From positions 1-25,271 of IMG/VR virus record IMGVR_UViG_3300028802_000054: 25,271 nt of DNA; one strand, 5' to 3'. This document shows, piece after piece, positions 15,618 to 21,975 of the stretch (positions are counted from its first letter, which is position 1; every line of letters starts with the position of its first letter). The translations under genes were made by a program, and so were the position numbers. Under the pieces are notes generated by a model. It saw nothing but the letters and a program-made list of their open reading frames with translations. It was not told the DNA's origin and made no database searches. Source of the DNA: a virus.

Positions 15618-15776
15618 CTACGGACGCCACCCCAACACCAACGCTACCACCGCTATCACCACCAACCCGCCCCGGTAGTCCAATGGCGTCACCATGTCCA
15701 ATAGCACCGCTACCGACACCACTATCGCTATCGTCAGAAAACCGTGGTGACGATACTGCCGCCAACTTACCCACAT
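15618..15776 (-). CDS. Small two-helix membrane protein (52 aa)
   Basis: ATG 15776, stop TAG at 15620-15618, two bases from the next gene start. Basic N-terminus (WVSWRQYRHHG), then FLTIAIVVSVAVLLDMV and GGLVVIAVVALVLGW, two transmembrane segments separated by TPLDYR. Size and topology fit a holin or a phage membrane protein of unknown role. Shine-Dalgarno is weak (AAGGG about 17 nt upstream). Confidence 0.5.
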   Translation of the reverse strand: MWVSWRQYRHHGFLTIAIVVSVAVLLDMVTPLDYRGGLVVIAVVALVLGWRP

Positions 15777-15789
15777 GACGGTGACAGTG

Positions 15790-15812
15790 ACCCTTCGACA
15801 AGCTCAGGATAA
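15790..15812. repeat. Dispersed genomic repeat, CCTGAGCTTGTCGAAGG type
   Basis: The minus strand reads TTATCCTGAGCTTGTCGAAG, one of the most widespread short intergenic repeats in bacterial genomes as I remember it. When falsely translated it gives the peptide PELVEG, and that peptide does appear in a spurious frame here. It lies in a gene-free stretch upstream of the membrane gene. Confidence 0.6.
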
Positions 15813-15815
15813 ACT

Positions 15816-15833
15816 AGTGACACTCGTGTCACT
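15816..15833. promoter_or_regulatory. Perfect palindrome, possible operator
   Basis: AGTGACAC TC GTGTCACT is an 18-bp perfect inverted repeat. Further GTGAC steps flank it (around 15777-15790 and 15837-15842). It is upstream of the membrane gene and large terminase in a 187-bp gene-free stretch (15777-15963), which also contains an A8 run at 15864-15871 and no recognisable promoter. Confidence 0.45.
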
Positions 15834-15963
15834 GGTGGTGACGGAAACTTGGGCGGAATTTCAGAAAAAAAATATGCGGTGACGCGCAGCAAGCACGGGT
15901 GCGGTGTGGGGCCGTCAGCCACCGATATGGAACCAATCCTGTCAGGGGCTGGCCCGGCCCCGT

Positions 15964-16098
15964 TCACCTGCCCCGCGGGCTCTGCCTGGGGTTGGCCGCC
16001 TTCACCGAGGGGGAGCGGTGTGTCGGCGGCTTCACTGGCTGCGGCGCCTTGGTGCTGGTCGGCTTGCGTGGTGCCTCGACAATCGGGTTCTGCTTCAT
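15964..16098 (-). CDS. Small basic proline-rich protein (44 aa)
   Basis: ATG 16098, AGAAGG about 9 nt upstream, stop TGA at 15966-15964. The peptide (MKQNPIVEAPRKPTSTKAP, then QPVKPPTHRSPSVKAAN and a basic end) is strongly cationic and disordered. Codon choice on this strand looks like the neighbours, while the three overlapping plus-strand frames give Cys/Trp-rich nonsense. Function unknown. The 131 bp upstream of it up to the small terminase stop have no other gene. Confidence 0.4.
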   Translation of the reverse strand: MKQNPIVEAPRKPTSTKAPQPVKPPTHRSPSVKAANPRQSPRGR

Positions 16099-16211
16099 CG
16101 GTCGTTGCCTTCTAGTTACGCGCGCGAGGGGCTGCTGCTACCCCATTTGCTACCCCAGCGCCGCTTGTGAACGAAAACCCTAGCGTTTCCGCCATATTTG
16201 TTTGAGAGAGC

Positions 16212-16230
16212 AACCGCTATGTAAGCGGTT
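16212..16230 (-). terminator. Possible terminator hairpin after small terminase
   Basis: AACCGCT, loop ATGTA, AGCGGTT form a 7-bp perfect stem that begins at the stop codon of the small terminase in the minus direction. The following bases are GCTCTCTC rather than a U-run, so intrinsic termination would be weak; it could also protect the mRNA end. Confidence 0.4.
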
Positions 16231-16787
16231 TACTCCTCTTCGTCCGGCTTCGGTAGCCGCTTGGGCGCCACCGGGACGAGCTGGATCATCGTCACAATCG
16301 GCCGATCCGGGTCGCCAGTCAGCTCCTGGGTGACCTTGTCACCGAACTGGCGCGGCAACAACTTGGATAACAACCACTTCCTGTTGTCACACATCAACCT
16401 GTTGCGCTGAACCAGGGCGTTATCCGGCAAGCCGTTGATAAGTATATCAGAATCGCCGATCTCGATGATTTCTTCAGCCATCAGCTCGTGCCGATAACTC
16501 CGCGCTCGCGCGTATTCAACACCAAAGCCGAGCGGGTCTTTCCTTGCCCATTTGCGCACTGCGCTAGGGGCGGGCATACCGGGGGATGAGCAGATAGCAT
16601 CAAGGCTTTCGCCATCACTGAGGCGATCGAGGATGATATCGGCCAGGGTTTCGCTATAGACGGGTTGGGAGCCATTACGACCGCCGCGTACGGCGCCTTT
16701 TGGCGTTCCTCCGCGAGGAAGGCTGGTAGATTTAGCGGTGGATTGCACAGCCTGCTTCCATTGCGGAGAGTTTGTGGCGTAAGTCAA
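16230..16787 (-). CDS. terS: Terminase small subunit (Sf6 gp1-like)
   Basis: 185 residues from TTG 16787, the only plausible early start in frame (first GTG at residue 14). After a basic linker, ETLADIILDRLSDGESLDAICSSPGMPAPSAVRKWARKD (46-85) is a helix-turn-helix DNA-binding domain. It continues with EYARARSYRHELMAEEIIEI and QRNRLMCDNRKWLLSKLLPRQFGDK, the oligomerisation region of the Sf6-type small terminase family. It recognises the packaging site and hands DNA to the large subunit. Unusually it is separated from the large terminase by about 870 bp with three or four small genes. Confidence 0.85.
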   Translation of the reverse strand: MTYATNSPQWKQAVQSTAKSTSLPRGGTPKGAVRGGRNGSQPVYSETLADIILDRLSDGESLDAICSSPGMPAPSAVRKWARKDPLGFGVEYARARSYRHELMAEEIIEIGDSDILINGLPDNALVQRNRLMCDNRKWLLSKLLPRQFGDKVTQELTGDPDRPIVTMIQLVPVAPKRLPKPDEEE

Positions 16788-16800
16788 GGCTTTTTCTCAT

Positions 16801-17076
16801 TTATGCACCGTCTCCCTCGAAGCCAAGTGGCAGTTGGGTTGTGCCGTTAACCGCGAAGATTGGCAATTCGGCTTGGAGTTGATCGAGCTTACGATCGGCG
16901 ATTTCGACCAGGCTTCGGAACGGCGAGCGGAAGCGTTGGATGTTTGGCAGCAATTGATTGTAGTTGACCCATCGGGCGGCATGGTATCCGAACATCCAGA
17001 ACTTGTAGCCGCGCAGGCCTTCCCACGCTTTCACTTCGGCGTCGCGCATAGCGGCGAGGATAACGTCGTCGGTCAC
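16801..17076 (-). CDS. Small hypothetical protein upstream of small terminase
   Basis: 91 residues from GTG 17076 (AGGA about 9 nt upstream), 4 bp after the previous stop and 13 bp before the small terminase. It has a short N-terminal helix (TDDVILAAMRDAEVKAWEGLR), aromatic patch YKFWMFGYHAARWVNYNQLL, and a helix SLVEIADRKLDQLQAEL. Family not recognised. Confidence 0.6.
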   Translation of the reverse strand: MTDDVILAAMRDAEVKAWEGLRGYKFWMFGYHAARWVNYNQLLPNIQRFRSPFRSLVEIADRKLDQLQAELPIFAVNGTTQLPLGFEGDGA

Positions 17077-17080
17077 GGTG

Positions 17081-17584
17081 TCACATCCTGAAATGGTTTT
17101 GGAGAGTCCCGAGCGTGCTCAGGAGCACGCCTTTGACGACGTGCGGATGGACGGCTTCACCGCACCACGCTCGTCGCAGGGCGAAGTCGCGCATGCTGCA
17201 ATCGTTACCGAGCACATGCCAGGCGCAGGCTCCTGCGGGTGAGGCGAGGCCGCCGAGGGCGTCTATGGCTCTGTCCAGGCTTGTCTTGGCCCACAGCGAG
17301 CCCATGGGCTGTGCGAGCGTCCTGTGGCCGCTGACGTGGGTGCGAGACGGGTCTGTGGCGTGCAATGGGTCGCTGGCGGCTGCTCGGAAGAGCGTGTGGA
17401 ATTGCTCGCCGGCGGCGCGTTGGGCGGCGGTGATGGAGCCGTTGCGTTCGAGGCGTTGGAGCAATCCTTCGGCTCTCCAGGGCACGCCGATGCGTCCGGC
17501 GGTATCGGCGATCTGGAGGCGATCGCGGGTGATTCGGCTGTGCTGGCGGCGTTCTGTGGATGGGGCGAGGGGAGTTGCATTCAT
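17081..17584 (-). CDS. DUF6456-like helical protein
   Basis: 167 residues from ATG 17584, 4 bp after the replication gene stop; the open frame further upstream overlaps that gene and is rejected. The pattern LLQRLERNGSITAAQRAAGEQFHTLFRAAASDPL, then ALGGLASPAGACAWHVLG, RDFALRRAWCGEAVHPHVVKGVLLSTLGTLQNHF matches what I remember of the alphaproteobacterial DUF6456 family found in phages. Function is not established. The place between replication and packaging genes is where lambda-like phages keep late regulators, so a regulatory role is possible but unproven. Confidence 0.65.
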   Translation of the reverse strand: MNATPLAPSTERRQHSRITRDRLQIADTAGRIGVPWRAEGLLQRLERNGSITAAQRAAGEQFHTLFRAAASDPLHATDPSRTHVSGHRTLAQPMGSLWAKTSLDRAIDALGGLASPAGACAWHVLGNDCSMRDFALRRAWCGEAVHPHVVKGVLLSTLGTLQNHFRM

Positions 17585-17588
17585 GGGC

Positions 17589-18641
17589 TTACTCTGCGGC
17601 TGCGAGGGCTGATGCGGCTTGCCGGAAGGCGTATTCGTCGGCGTTTGGGTTTGGGCCTGGGTCGTGTCCGAGGGCGTCACGGGTTTTGCGTCGAGAGGGA
17701 GTGGCGTCGTTCCAGCCTTGGGCTTTCCTGAGCTTATCGAGACGATTGAGCCACCAACGATCGCCATGTTTTGGGTTTGGATCGGCGCCGCAGAGTCCGC
17801 CGATGGCGATTGAAAGTTGGGGCTCGGCGAGGGTGTCCCGGCAGAAGCGAAGCAGCTTTTGCTGGAGCCGGTTTCGCTTCACCTCGGCGGTGTCCAGAGC
17901 GCCGTCAGGCGCAGAGGGAGCGGAGCGACCGACAGAAACCCGATTACCAATTGAATTTAAAGCCTTTTCTTCACTTAATCGGGACATAGTACCGTGTCCC
18001 GCTTCAGTCTCACTTTCGGCGGTTGAGGTGGCAAGGGTGCTTGACACGGCGTCGGCCTCGCACGAGCAGGCGCTCGCGCGCGCGGTTAAAGGCTTAGTAA
18101 GGGAAGTAAGGTTTTTAAATTTATGGGTAGTTGTGTTTCTAAGGGGCGCTACGCGCTCTAAGCTTCTTACCTTTCTTGGTACTTCTGTACTTATGTCTAA
18201 GGTCTGGATTTTCGTTGGCGTTTCGTTGACGGTTTCGTTGGCCTCCCGTTGCTCTCCCGTTGCAACGCCCGTTGACGTTTCGTTGGCCTTCCCGTTGGCA
18301 CGTTTGTTGGCTCTAGCCTGGGCGCTAGCACGTCCAGCGGCTTGTCTTTGCTCGATAATCGCGTGCGCGCGGTCTAGCTCGTGGTCGACTCTTTTGTGCC
18401 GCCAAACGCCGCCTTCTATGCGGAAGAAACCGTGCAATTTCTGGCGGAGTTTTTGCCAACCTTTTTTGGTCGATTTTGTGATCGTTGCCAGCACCTCGTC
18501 GTCGTCGGGGGGCGGGCCGTTGACCCAGTAATCCATGATGATGAGCAAGTATGCGCCATGCTGCCCGGCGTTTAGCCGCTGCGTGTCGCGCAGATAATCT
18601 TCGACGTAGATCGGCATCCAACTGTCGCTTGGCTTCGTCAT
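17589..18641 (-). CDS. DUF1376 phage replication-type protein with embedded iterons
   Basis: 350 residues from ATG 18641, AAGGTG upstream inside the previous stop. Residues 8-100 are a DUF1376 domain (WMPIYVEDYLRDTQRLNAGQHGAYLLIIMDYW, LATITKSTKKGWQKLRQKL, VWRHKRVDHELDRA), a winged-helix-like domain common in phage replication initiators. The middle (100-255) is polar and low complexity and is encoded by DNA with the iteron array and an AT-rich block. The C-terminus (RLQQKLLRFCRDTLAEP, then GDRWWLNRLDKLRKAQGW) is a second small helical domain. No helicase-loader motif is seen. The architecture parallels lambda O, where ori lies within the initiator gene. Confidence 0.75.
   Translation of the reverse strand: MTKPSDSWMPIYVEDYLRDTQRLNAGQHGAYLLIIMDYWVNGPPPDDDEVLATITKSTKKGWQKLRQKLHGFFRIEGGVWRHKRVDHELDRAHAIIEQRQAAGRASAQARANKRANGKANETSTGVATGEQREANETVNETPTKIQTLDISTEVPRKVRSLERVAPLRNTTTHKFKNLTSLTKPLTARASACSCEADAVSSTLATSTAESETEAGHGTMSRLSEEKALNSIGNRVSVGRSAPSAPDGALDTAEVKRNRLQQKLLRFCRDTLAEPQLSIAIGGLCGADPNPKHGDRWWLNRLDKLRKAQGWNDATPSRRKTRDALGHDPGPNPNADEYAFRQAASALAAAE
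18095..18312. other. Putative phage replication origin: AT-rich block plus nine iterons
   Basis: CGTTG (last copy TGTTG) starts at 18213, 18224, 18236, 18247, 18258, 18270, 18281, 18293 and 18305, that is every 11-12 bp. On the minus strand the unit is about GCCAACGAAAC. The spacing is not a multiple of three, so it is not explained by protein repeats. The adjacent 18095-18212 is conspicuously AT-rich for this genome (for example TTTTTAAATTTA), as expected for an unwinding element. It lies inside the DUF1376 gene. Confidence 0.65.
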
Positions 18642-18647
18642 CGCACC

Positions 18648-18851
18648 TTATCCGACGCGTTGGAGTGAGAGGACTTCGCGCCCGGCGAGCCAGCCGAGCA
18701 TAAAGGTGCGGACGGTGTGCCAGGAGGGGCCGCGGCGGTTGCCGGCGGGCTCGTTGCCGAGGGCCTGCCAGATGACGGCGGCGGGGATGCGGCGGCGGCG
18801 CCACAGCGTGATGGTTTCGTGGACATCGGCGTGGAGCTGGGCGGTGCTCAC
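18648..18851 (-). CDS. Small hypothetical protein
   Basis: 67 residues from GTG 18851, overlapping the upstream stop as GTGA; its TAA lies within the Shine-Dalgarno of the DUF1376 gene. The sequence (VHETITLWRRRRIPAAVIWQALGNEP, then SWHTVRTFMLGWLAGREVLSL) is basic and could be a small helix-turn-helix, but I do not recognise it. Confidence 0.6.
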   Translation of the reverse strand: MSTAQLHADVHETITLWRRRRIPAAVIWQALGNEPAGNRRGPSWHTVRTFMLGWLAGREVLSLQRVG

Positions 18852-19096
18852 GGTGCGGCTCCGGCTTTGCGCATGGCGGCGCGCATGGCGGGCATGCGGG
18901 CTTCCCAGCGGGCGCGCATGTCGCGGCCGGGCGCCGGCGGCTTGTCCCAGCGATTGTGCCTGTCGGGGCCTGGGATATAGCGGGCGACGCCGGATTTGCT
19001 GCGGCCGAGGCTGGCGGCGATGGCGGTGAGGCTGCAGCCGGCGGCGTGCATGGCGTGGACGGTGTCGATCTCGCTGGGGCCGAAGGCGGGCTTCAT
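18848..19096 (-). CDS. Small helix-turn-helix DNA-binding protein
   Basis: 82 residues from ATG 19096 (ATGA overlap with rusA). PSEIDTVHAMHAAGCSLTAIAASLGRSKSGVARYI (7-41) is a clear resolvase/Hin-type helix-turn-helix: helix, GCSLTAIA turn, recognition helix RSKSGVARY. The C-terminal half is basic (RDMRARWEARMPAMRAAMRK). Probable local regulator or DNA-binding accessory of replication; target unknown. Confidence 0.7.
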   Translation of the reverse strand: MKPAFGPSEIDTVHAMHAAGCSLTAIAASLGRSKSGVARYIPGPDRHNRWDKPPAPGRDMRARWEARMPAMRAAMRKAGAAP

Positions 19097-19566
19097 GCGG
19101 CGGCCTCCAGCGGCAATGTCGGCTGTAGTGTCGCTCTGCCGATAGCGGGACGTACTGTCACTACCAGTTTGGGCTGCAAGCCGTAGACTTTCTGCATGAC
19201 GACCCGCACCACGAGCGAGTCGTCGCGGAAGACCACACCGTTGAATGCATCGGCTGTCAGCTTGTAAAGATTGTCTAAATCTGGCCTCGTCGCCGGCAGT
19301 ACGAGGCCAAGGACGGCGGCGGCGCGTTTCTTTTTGCTCCAACTTGCCGGGATTGGCAGCTCCGCCAGCAGCTCGACCAACACCGGCTCGTCGAGCACGG
19401 CGGCGCCCATCTGGAGCATGGTGTTGGCGGCTTCGATGCGGAGCGCGGCCATGGCGTTGCGCTGCGGCGCCGGGACGAAGTGGGCGCCGGTGCGGGCGGC
19501 GATGCGCATGCGGGCGAAAGCGACGGGCTCGCCGAGCAGCGACACTGTGATCGGCTGGGCGGTCAT
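19093..19566 (-). CDS. rusA: RusA-family Holliday junction resolvase
   Basis: 157 residues from ATG 19566 (ATGA overlap). It has the RusA core: an early beta strand (ITVSLLGEPVAFARMR), and RPDLDNLYKLTADAFNGVVFRDDSLVV (94-120), in which D96, D98, K102 and D115/D116 correspond to the conserved acidic and lysine residues of RusA (D70, D72, K76, D91 in E. coli). It resolves four-way junctions arising during recombination or replication, and debranches DNA before packaging. Size is slightly above the family norm owing to a hydrophobic C-terminal tail. Confidence 0.9.
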   Translation of the reverse strand: MTAQPITVSLLGEPVAFARMRIAARTGAHFVPAPQRNAMAALRIEAANTMLQMGAAVLDEPVLVELLAELPIPASWSKKKRAAAVLGLVLPATRPDLDNLYKLTADAFNGVVFRDDSLVVRVVMQKVYGLQPKLVVTVRPAIGRATLQPTLPLEAAA

Positions 19567-20339
19567 GCTGACTTCGCCAGCAATTGGTCAAACAATCCCG
19601 GCTGCCGGTCTGCGACATCCGGCCGTGCGTGGATTGCGCCGCTGAACACCGAAATGATCAGCCAGGAATTGCGGTAGCGATTGAAATTGCCGCACAGCAA
19701 TGGCGGTGCCGTGCTTAAATTCAGCGCCTCGTCGAGTTCACGCATGCGATCTGGGGTTTTCCGCATAAACTCATAACAACCCCAATCCCGCAGCATCAGG
19801 TCGTGGTCGCCATCGTTGTCGCTGAACTGCAGGCGCGGATGGTGGTTAAATCTTGCGGCAACCGTTTGATCTGTGCGCGCAAACCCAAACATGTCGGGCG
19901 TTGGTGCCATAGCCGCATGCTCGGGGCTTTCAAAGCGGAGTGAGGGCACATCTTCAGGGAAAAGCACGCAGAGCGAACGGCGTTCTTCATTGGCCTGGCG
20001 CAATGAGCTGACCGCCATAGCGGTCAGGATTTCGCGCTGCTGCTGCGGATGAGTTTTCTGATATTGCAGCTCGATCAACTGGTTGATGCGCGCATGCGCG
20101 GCTGGCGAGCGATCGCCTTTAATCTTCCAGCTTTCGCTTCGGCTGTCGACGGGATTGCGTTCGAGGGGGATGCGCGAAATGGACCAGCGCGAAGGACAGC
20201 CGCTCCATGCCATTGGATAAATCCGCATTGGCATTTTCAGTTCAGGGCTGTAGCCTGCGGTGCAGACGAAGACGCGGCCATCGCTGGTGTGCTCTTCCGG
20301 CACGGTCTTTCCGAGCATAACGAAATCATCGACGATCAT
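19563..20339 (-). CDS. Unknown protein with LGKTVPEE/VCTAG N-terminus
   Basis: 258 residues from ATG 20339, two bases after the upstream TGA; the longer frame to 20462 is a shadow. The N-terminus (FVMLGKTVPEEHTSDGRVF, VCTAGY, MRIYPMAWSG, then RSESWKI) matches an uncharacterised family I recall from bacteria and phages with the pattern KT.P..S..G..VCTAG...W.RIYP..; C-terminal LRDWGCYEFMRK and LCGNFNRYRNSWLIISVFSG fit the same family's end. No catalytic motif is obvious. It is tightly coupled with the DUF3102-DUF4326 gene upstream and rusA downstream. Confidence 0.65.
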   Translation of the reverse strand: MIVDDFVMLGKTVPEEHTSDGRVFVCTAGYSPELKMPMRIYPMAWSGCPSRWSISRIPLERNPVDSRSESWKIKGDRSPAAHARINQLIELQYQKTHPQQQREILTAMAVSSLRQANEERRSLCVLFPEDVPSLRFESPEHAAMAPTPDMFGFARTDQTVAARFNHHPRLQFSDNDGDHDLMLRDWGCYEFMRKTPDRMRELDEALNLSTAPPLLCGNFNRYRNSWLIISVFSGAIHARPDVADRQPGLFDQLLAKSA

Positions 20340-20341
20340 CG

Positions 20342-21133
20342 TCAGCCGTCCCGATGGGATAGTTCTTCGGCTATCTCTGCCGGATCTTGGCCAGTTTCTC
20401 CATGCTCGTTGACGACGCTGGCGATAACGTGGCCGTGACAGTCTTCGGGATGACACCAGCACCCGAGGACTTTGCCGCGGAGTTGCGGGATGCGTTCCAG
20501 TAACCCTGACTTATGGGGCAGATAGAATTTCTCGAATTTGCCGATGACTTCCCATCGCTCGCCATCGGCCGGCATCTCGAATGGGTTGCCCCAGTCGGTG
20601 GCACGATCGATGCGGACGAAGCGACCTTGTTCATGCGGCAATGTTTCAGTGCAGGTGCCGTCGTCGGCGTATCGCGCCCAGGCGATCAGGACATCGTCGC
20701 TACGCATATTGGCGACGACGCATTCGCCACGCTCAGCGCGCGCTTTTCGGTCGAGTTGATCTTCGGTCCATTCCGCCTGTATTTCGTCTTCTGGCGGCGA
20801 TGTGCCTTCGTCGCCTTCGGGGGCGATTGAATCGACCGCTTCCTGTAGCCCCGAATTTACAACGGTTGTAAATTTGTCGTCTGGTAACTTGGCGATACGC
20901 ATGTAAAGCGCCGCTGTGGACGTGGGCACGCCAACTTCCTTGAGCCACAGAAGCCACTTGCCACGCCCAGCTAATTTTTTTGCCTCGATCAGGCGAATAC
21001 CTGCGTCCCTGGCGCGTTCAACTGCGGTTTTGTGCGCTTTGGTGGCGGCGTCGTGAGCGGCGCGGATTTCGCCCGCGAGAATGGCGAGCCGGTTGCTGCC
21101 ATGAGGTAGCGAGACAACATTGCGCTCACTCAC
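20342..21133 (-). CDS. DUF3102-DUF4326 fusion protein
   Basis: 263 residues from GTG 21133 (GTGA overlap). Residues 12-95 match DUF3102: an amphipathic helix, then GIRLIEAKKLAGRGKWLLWLKEVGVPTSTAALYMRIA, a probable DNA-binding helix-turn-helix. After an acidic linker (103-135), residues 138-243 match DUF4326: ANMRSDD, RIDRATDWGNPFEMP, LLERIPQLRGKVLGCWCHPEDCHGHVIASV, with conserved C225, C227, C232 and H233. DUF4326 has no established reaction that I can name. The fusion suggests that the DUF4326 activity is delivered to DNA or to replication complexes; this is inference. Confidence 0.8.
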   Translation of the reverse strand: MSERNVVSLPHGSNRLAILAGEIRAAHDAATKAHKTAVERARDAGIRLIEAKKLAGRGKWLLWLKEVGVPTSTAALYMRIAKLPDDKFTTVVNSGLQEAVDSIAPEGDEGTSPPEDEIQAEWTEDQLDRKARAERGECVVANMRSDDVLIAWARYADDGTCTETLPHEQGRFVRIDRATDWGNPFEMPADGERWEVIGKFEKFYLPHKSGLLERIPQLRGKVLGCWCHPEDCHGHVIASVVNEHGETGQDPAEIAEELSHRDG

Positions 21134-21375
21134 AGCGGCGCCTCACGGTAGCCGCCGGCAGCGCGGCGAGGGGGAAGGCTGCGGCCGGAGGTGGCCACCG
21201 CCGCGCTGCCGGCGCCGGCCGTCGCCATGCCGGTAGCGCGGCCGGATGCGTATGCTATGAAGGGCGCGCCGAGGGCTACGGGGCCGACGTGATGGGGAAC
21301 GGACCCAGATACCCAGCCGTCATCTACGGTGATCTCATGCGGGTTCGAGTCCCGCCGCCGGCCCTGCCTCGGCAT
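21130..21375 (-). CDS. Small hypothetical protein overlying a tRNA-like sequence
   Basis: 81 residues from ATG 21375 (ATGA overlap), stop overlapping the next start as GTGA. The sequence is low-complexity Gly/Ala/Ser/Arg (GSVPHHVGPVALGAPFIAYASG, AGAGSAAVATSGRS) and I do not recognise it. The N-terminal RRRDSNPHE is the peptide produced when the reverse strand of a tRNA T-arm is translated. The coupling on both sides supports translation, but the composition is weak evidence for a folded protein. Confidence 0.4.
   Translation of the reverse strand: MPRQGRRRDSNPHEITVDDGWVSGSVPHHVGPVALGAPFIAYASGRATGMATAGAGSAAVATSGRSLPPRRAAGGYREAPL
21283..21363 (+). other. tRNA-like element (T-arm and acceptor), degenerate
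   Basis: GCGGG TTCGAGT CCCGC (21339-21355) is a perfect tRNA T-arm. The following CGCCGGC (21356-21362) pairs at 6 of 7 positions with GCCGACG (21283-21289). TGG/CCA around GGAACGGAC gives a 3-bp D-arm like those of Leu/Ser tRNAs. I cannot build a proper anticodon arm and there is no CCA, so it is not a functional tRNA as read. Confidence 0.35.
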
Positions 21376-21467
21376 CACCGCACCCACCGGCGGATGCTGT
21401 AGCCGCAGAGGATGGCGGCCGGGATGGCGGCGGCGAGGTAGGCGGCGATGATGGTGGCGGCGGTCAT
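21375..21467 (-). CDS. Very small membrane protein (30 aa)
   Basis: ATG 21467 and stop TGA 21377-21375, both in ATGA overlaps with neighbours. One hydrophobic helix, TIIAAYLAAAIPAAILCGY, ends in a basic tail (SIRRWVR), so it would insert with the C-terminus inside. Function unknown. Confidence 0.45.
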   Translation of the reverse strand: MTAATIIAAYLAAAIPAAILCGYSIRRWVR

Positions 21468-21568
21468 GCGGCGGGCGGCCAGGCTTGCGGCTCTCCCACC
21501 GCTTCCCAAAACATCGGGCGCGCAACGGCGGCCTCTACGAACTCACTAATGCTGCGAGCGAATTTCAT
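21464..21568 (-). CDS. Very small hypothetical protein (34 aa)
   Basis: ATG 21568 to TGA 21466-21464, with ATGA overlaps on both sides. Soluble helical start (KFARSISEFVEAAVARPMFWEAV) and Pro/Ala end. Too short to place in a family; supported only by coupling signals. Confidence 0.4.
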   Translation of the reverse strand: MKFARSISEFVEAAVARPMFWEAVGEPQAWPPAA

Positions 21569-21975
21569 TTGTTTTCTTCCGCCGTCTCAATTGGATTTGG
21601 CGGTAGTGGGCCCGGCACCAGGCGAGCCAGACGCGGATGAGCTGCCAGAAAGTCCGCGCGCTGTTTCTCATAGTCCGCCCTGGCTTGGATGAGATCGATC
21701 GCGGCCTGCACGTAGGCCCTTATCTGATCGGCCTCGTGTGCCTGGACTGAGCGAGCCTCGCCGTAAAACAGCGACCTCACCCGGCCGTAGGGGAGGCGCA
21801 GGAGGTTTGCCGCGAACCGCAGAGCTTCCTTTCTGCTGGTTGTGGCTGCGAGTGCGGCCATATCGGCGACGTGCCGCCGCATTTCCTCGCGCACTGCTGC
21901 GGCGGTGAAATCCGAGCGCGGCGACGATATTTCCGACACCTCGGACGGTTTCGCGCGGAGCGTGGCGGCGGTCAT
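21565..21975 (-). CDS. Early phage protein with HTH-like segment
   Basis: 136 residues from ATG 21975 (ATGA overlap). Two long helices frame the segment KEALRFAANLLRLPYGRVRSLFYGEARSVQAHEADQIRAYV (about 49-90), which has the rhythm of a helix-turn-helix with Y-G-x-A-R after the recognition helix. The C-terminus is helical then Pro-rich. It is the second gene of the leftward early operon, the place of transcription regulators in lambdoid phages. Family not recognised with certainty. Confidence 0.6.
   Translation of the reverse strand: MTAATLRAKPSEVSEISSPRSDFTAAAVREEMRRHVADMAALAATTSRKEALRFAANLLRLPYGRVRSLFYGEARSVQAHEADQIRAYVQAAIDLIQARADYEKQRADFLAAHPRLARLVPGPLPPNPIETAEENK

Noticed and set aside
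15845-15875. Intrinsic terminator at the A8/T8 run
   Set aside because: The run of eight T on the minus strand is preceded only by a 4-bp stem, too weak to call.
15849-16183. Three overlapping plus-strand frames in the terminase gap
   Set aside because: All three frames are open because of GC bias; products are rich in Cys, Trp and Pro without motifs, and no plus promoter or ribosome binding site is evident.
17585-17767. N-terminal extension of the DUF6456-like gene
   Set aside because: It overlaps the replication gene and is Thr/Pro/Gln low complexity; ATG 17584 gives the family-like length and sits 4 bp after the previous stop.
18211-18312. CRISPR-like reading of the periodic repeats
   Set aside because: Units of 11-12 bp without spacers are far too short for CRISPR; iterons fit better.
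20340-20462. Upstream 41-residue extension of the VCTAG-type protein
   Set aside because: It is antisense-like Arg-rich sequence that overlaps the DUF4326 domain; ATG 20339 matches the family start.
21283-21363. Functional tRNA gene
   Set aside because: No anticodon stem can be drawn with a U at position 33, and there is no CCA; kept only as a tRNA-like element.
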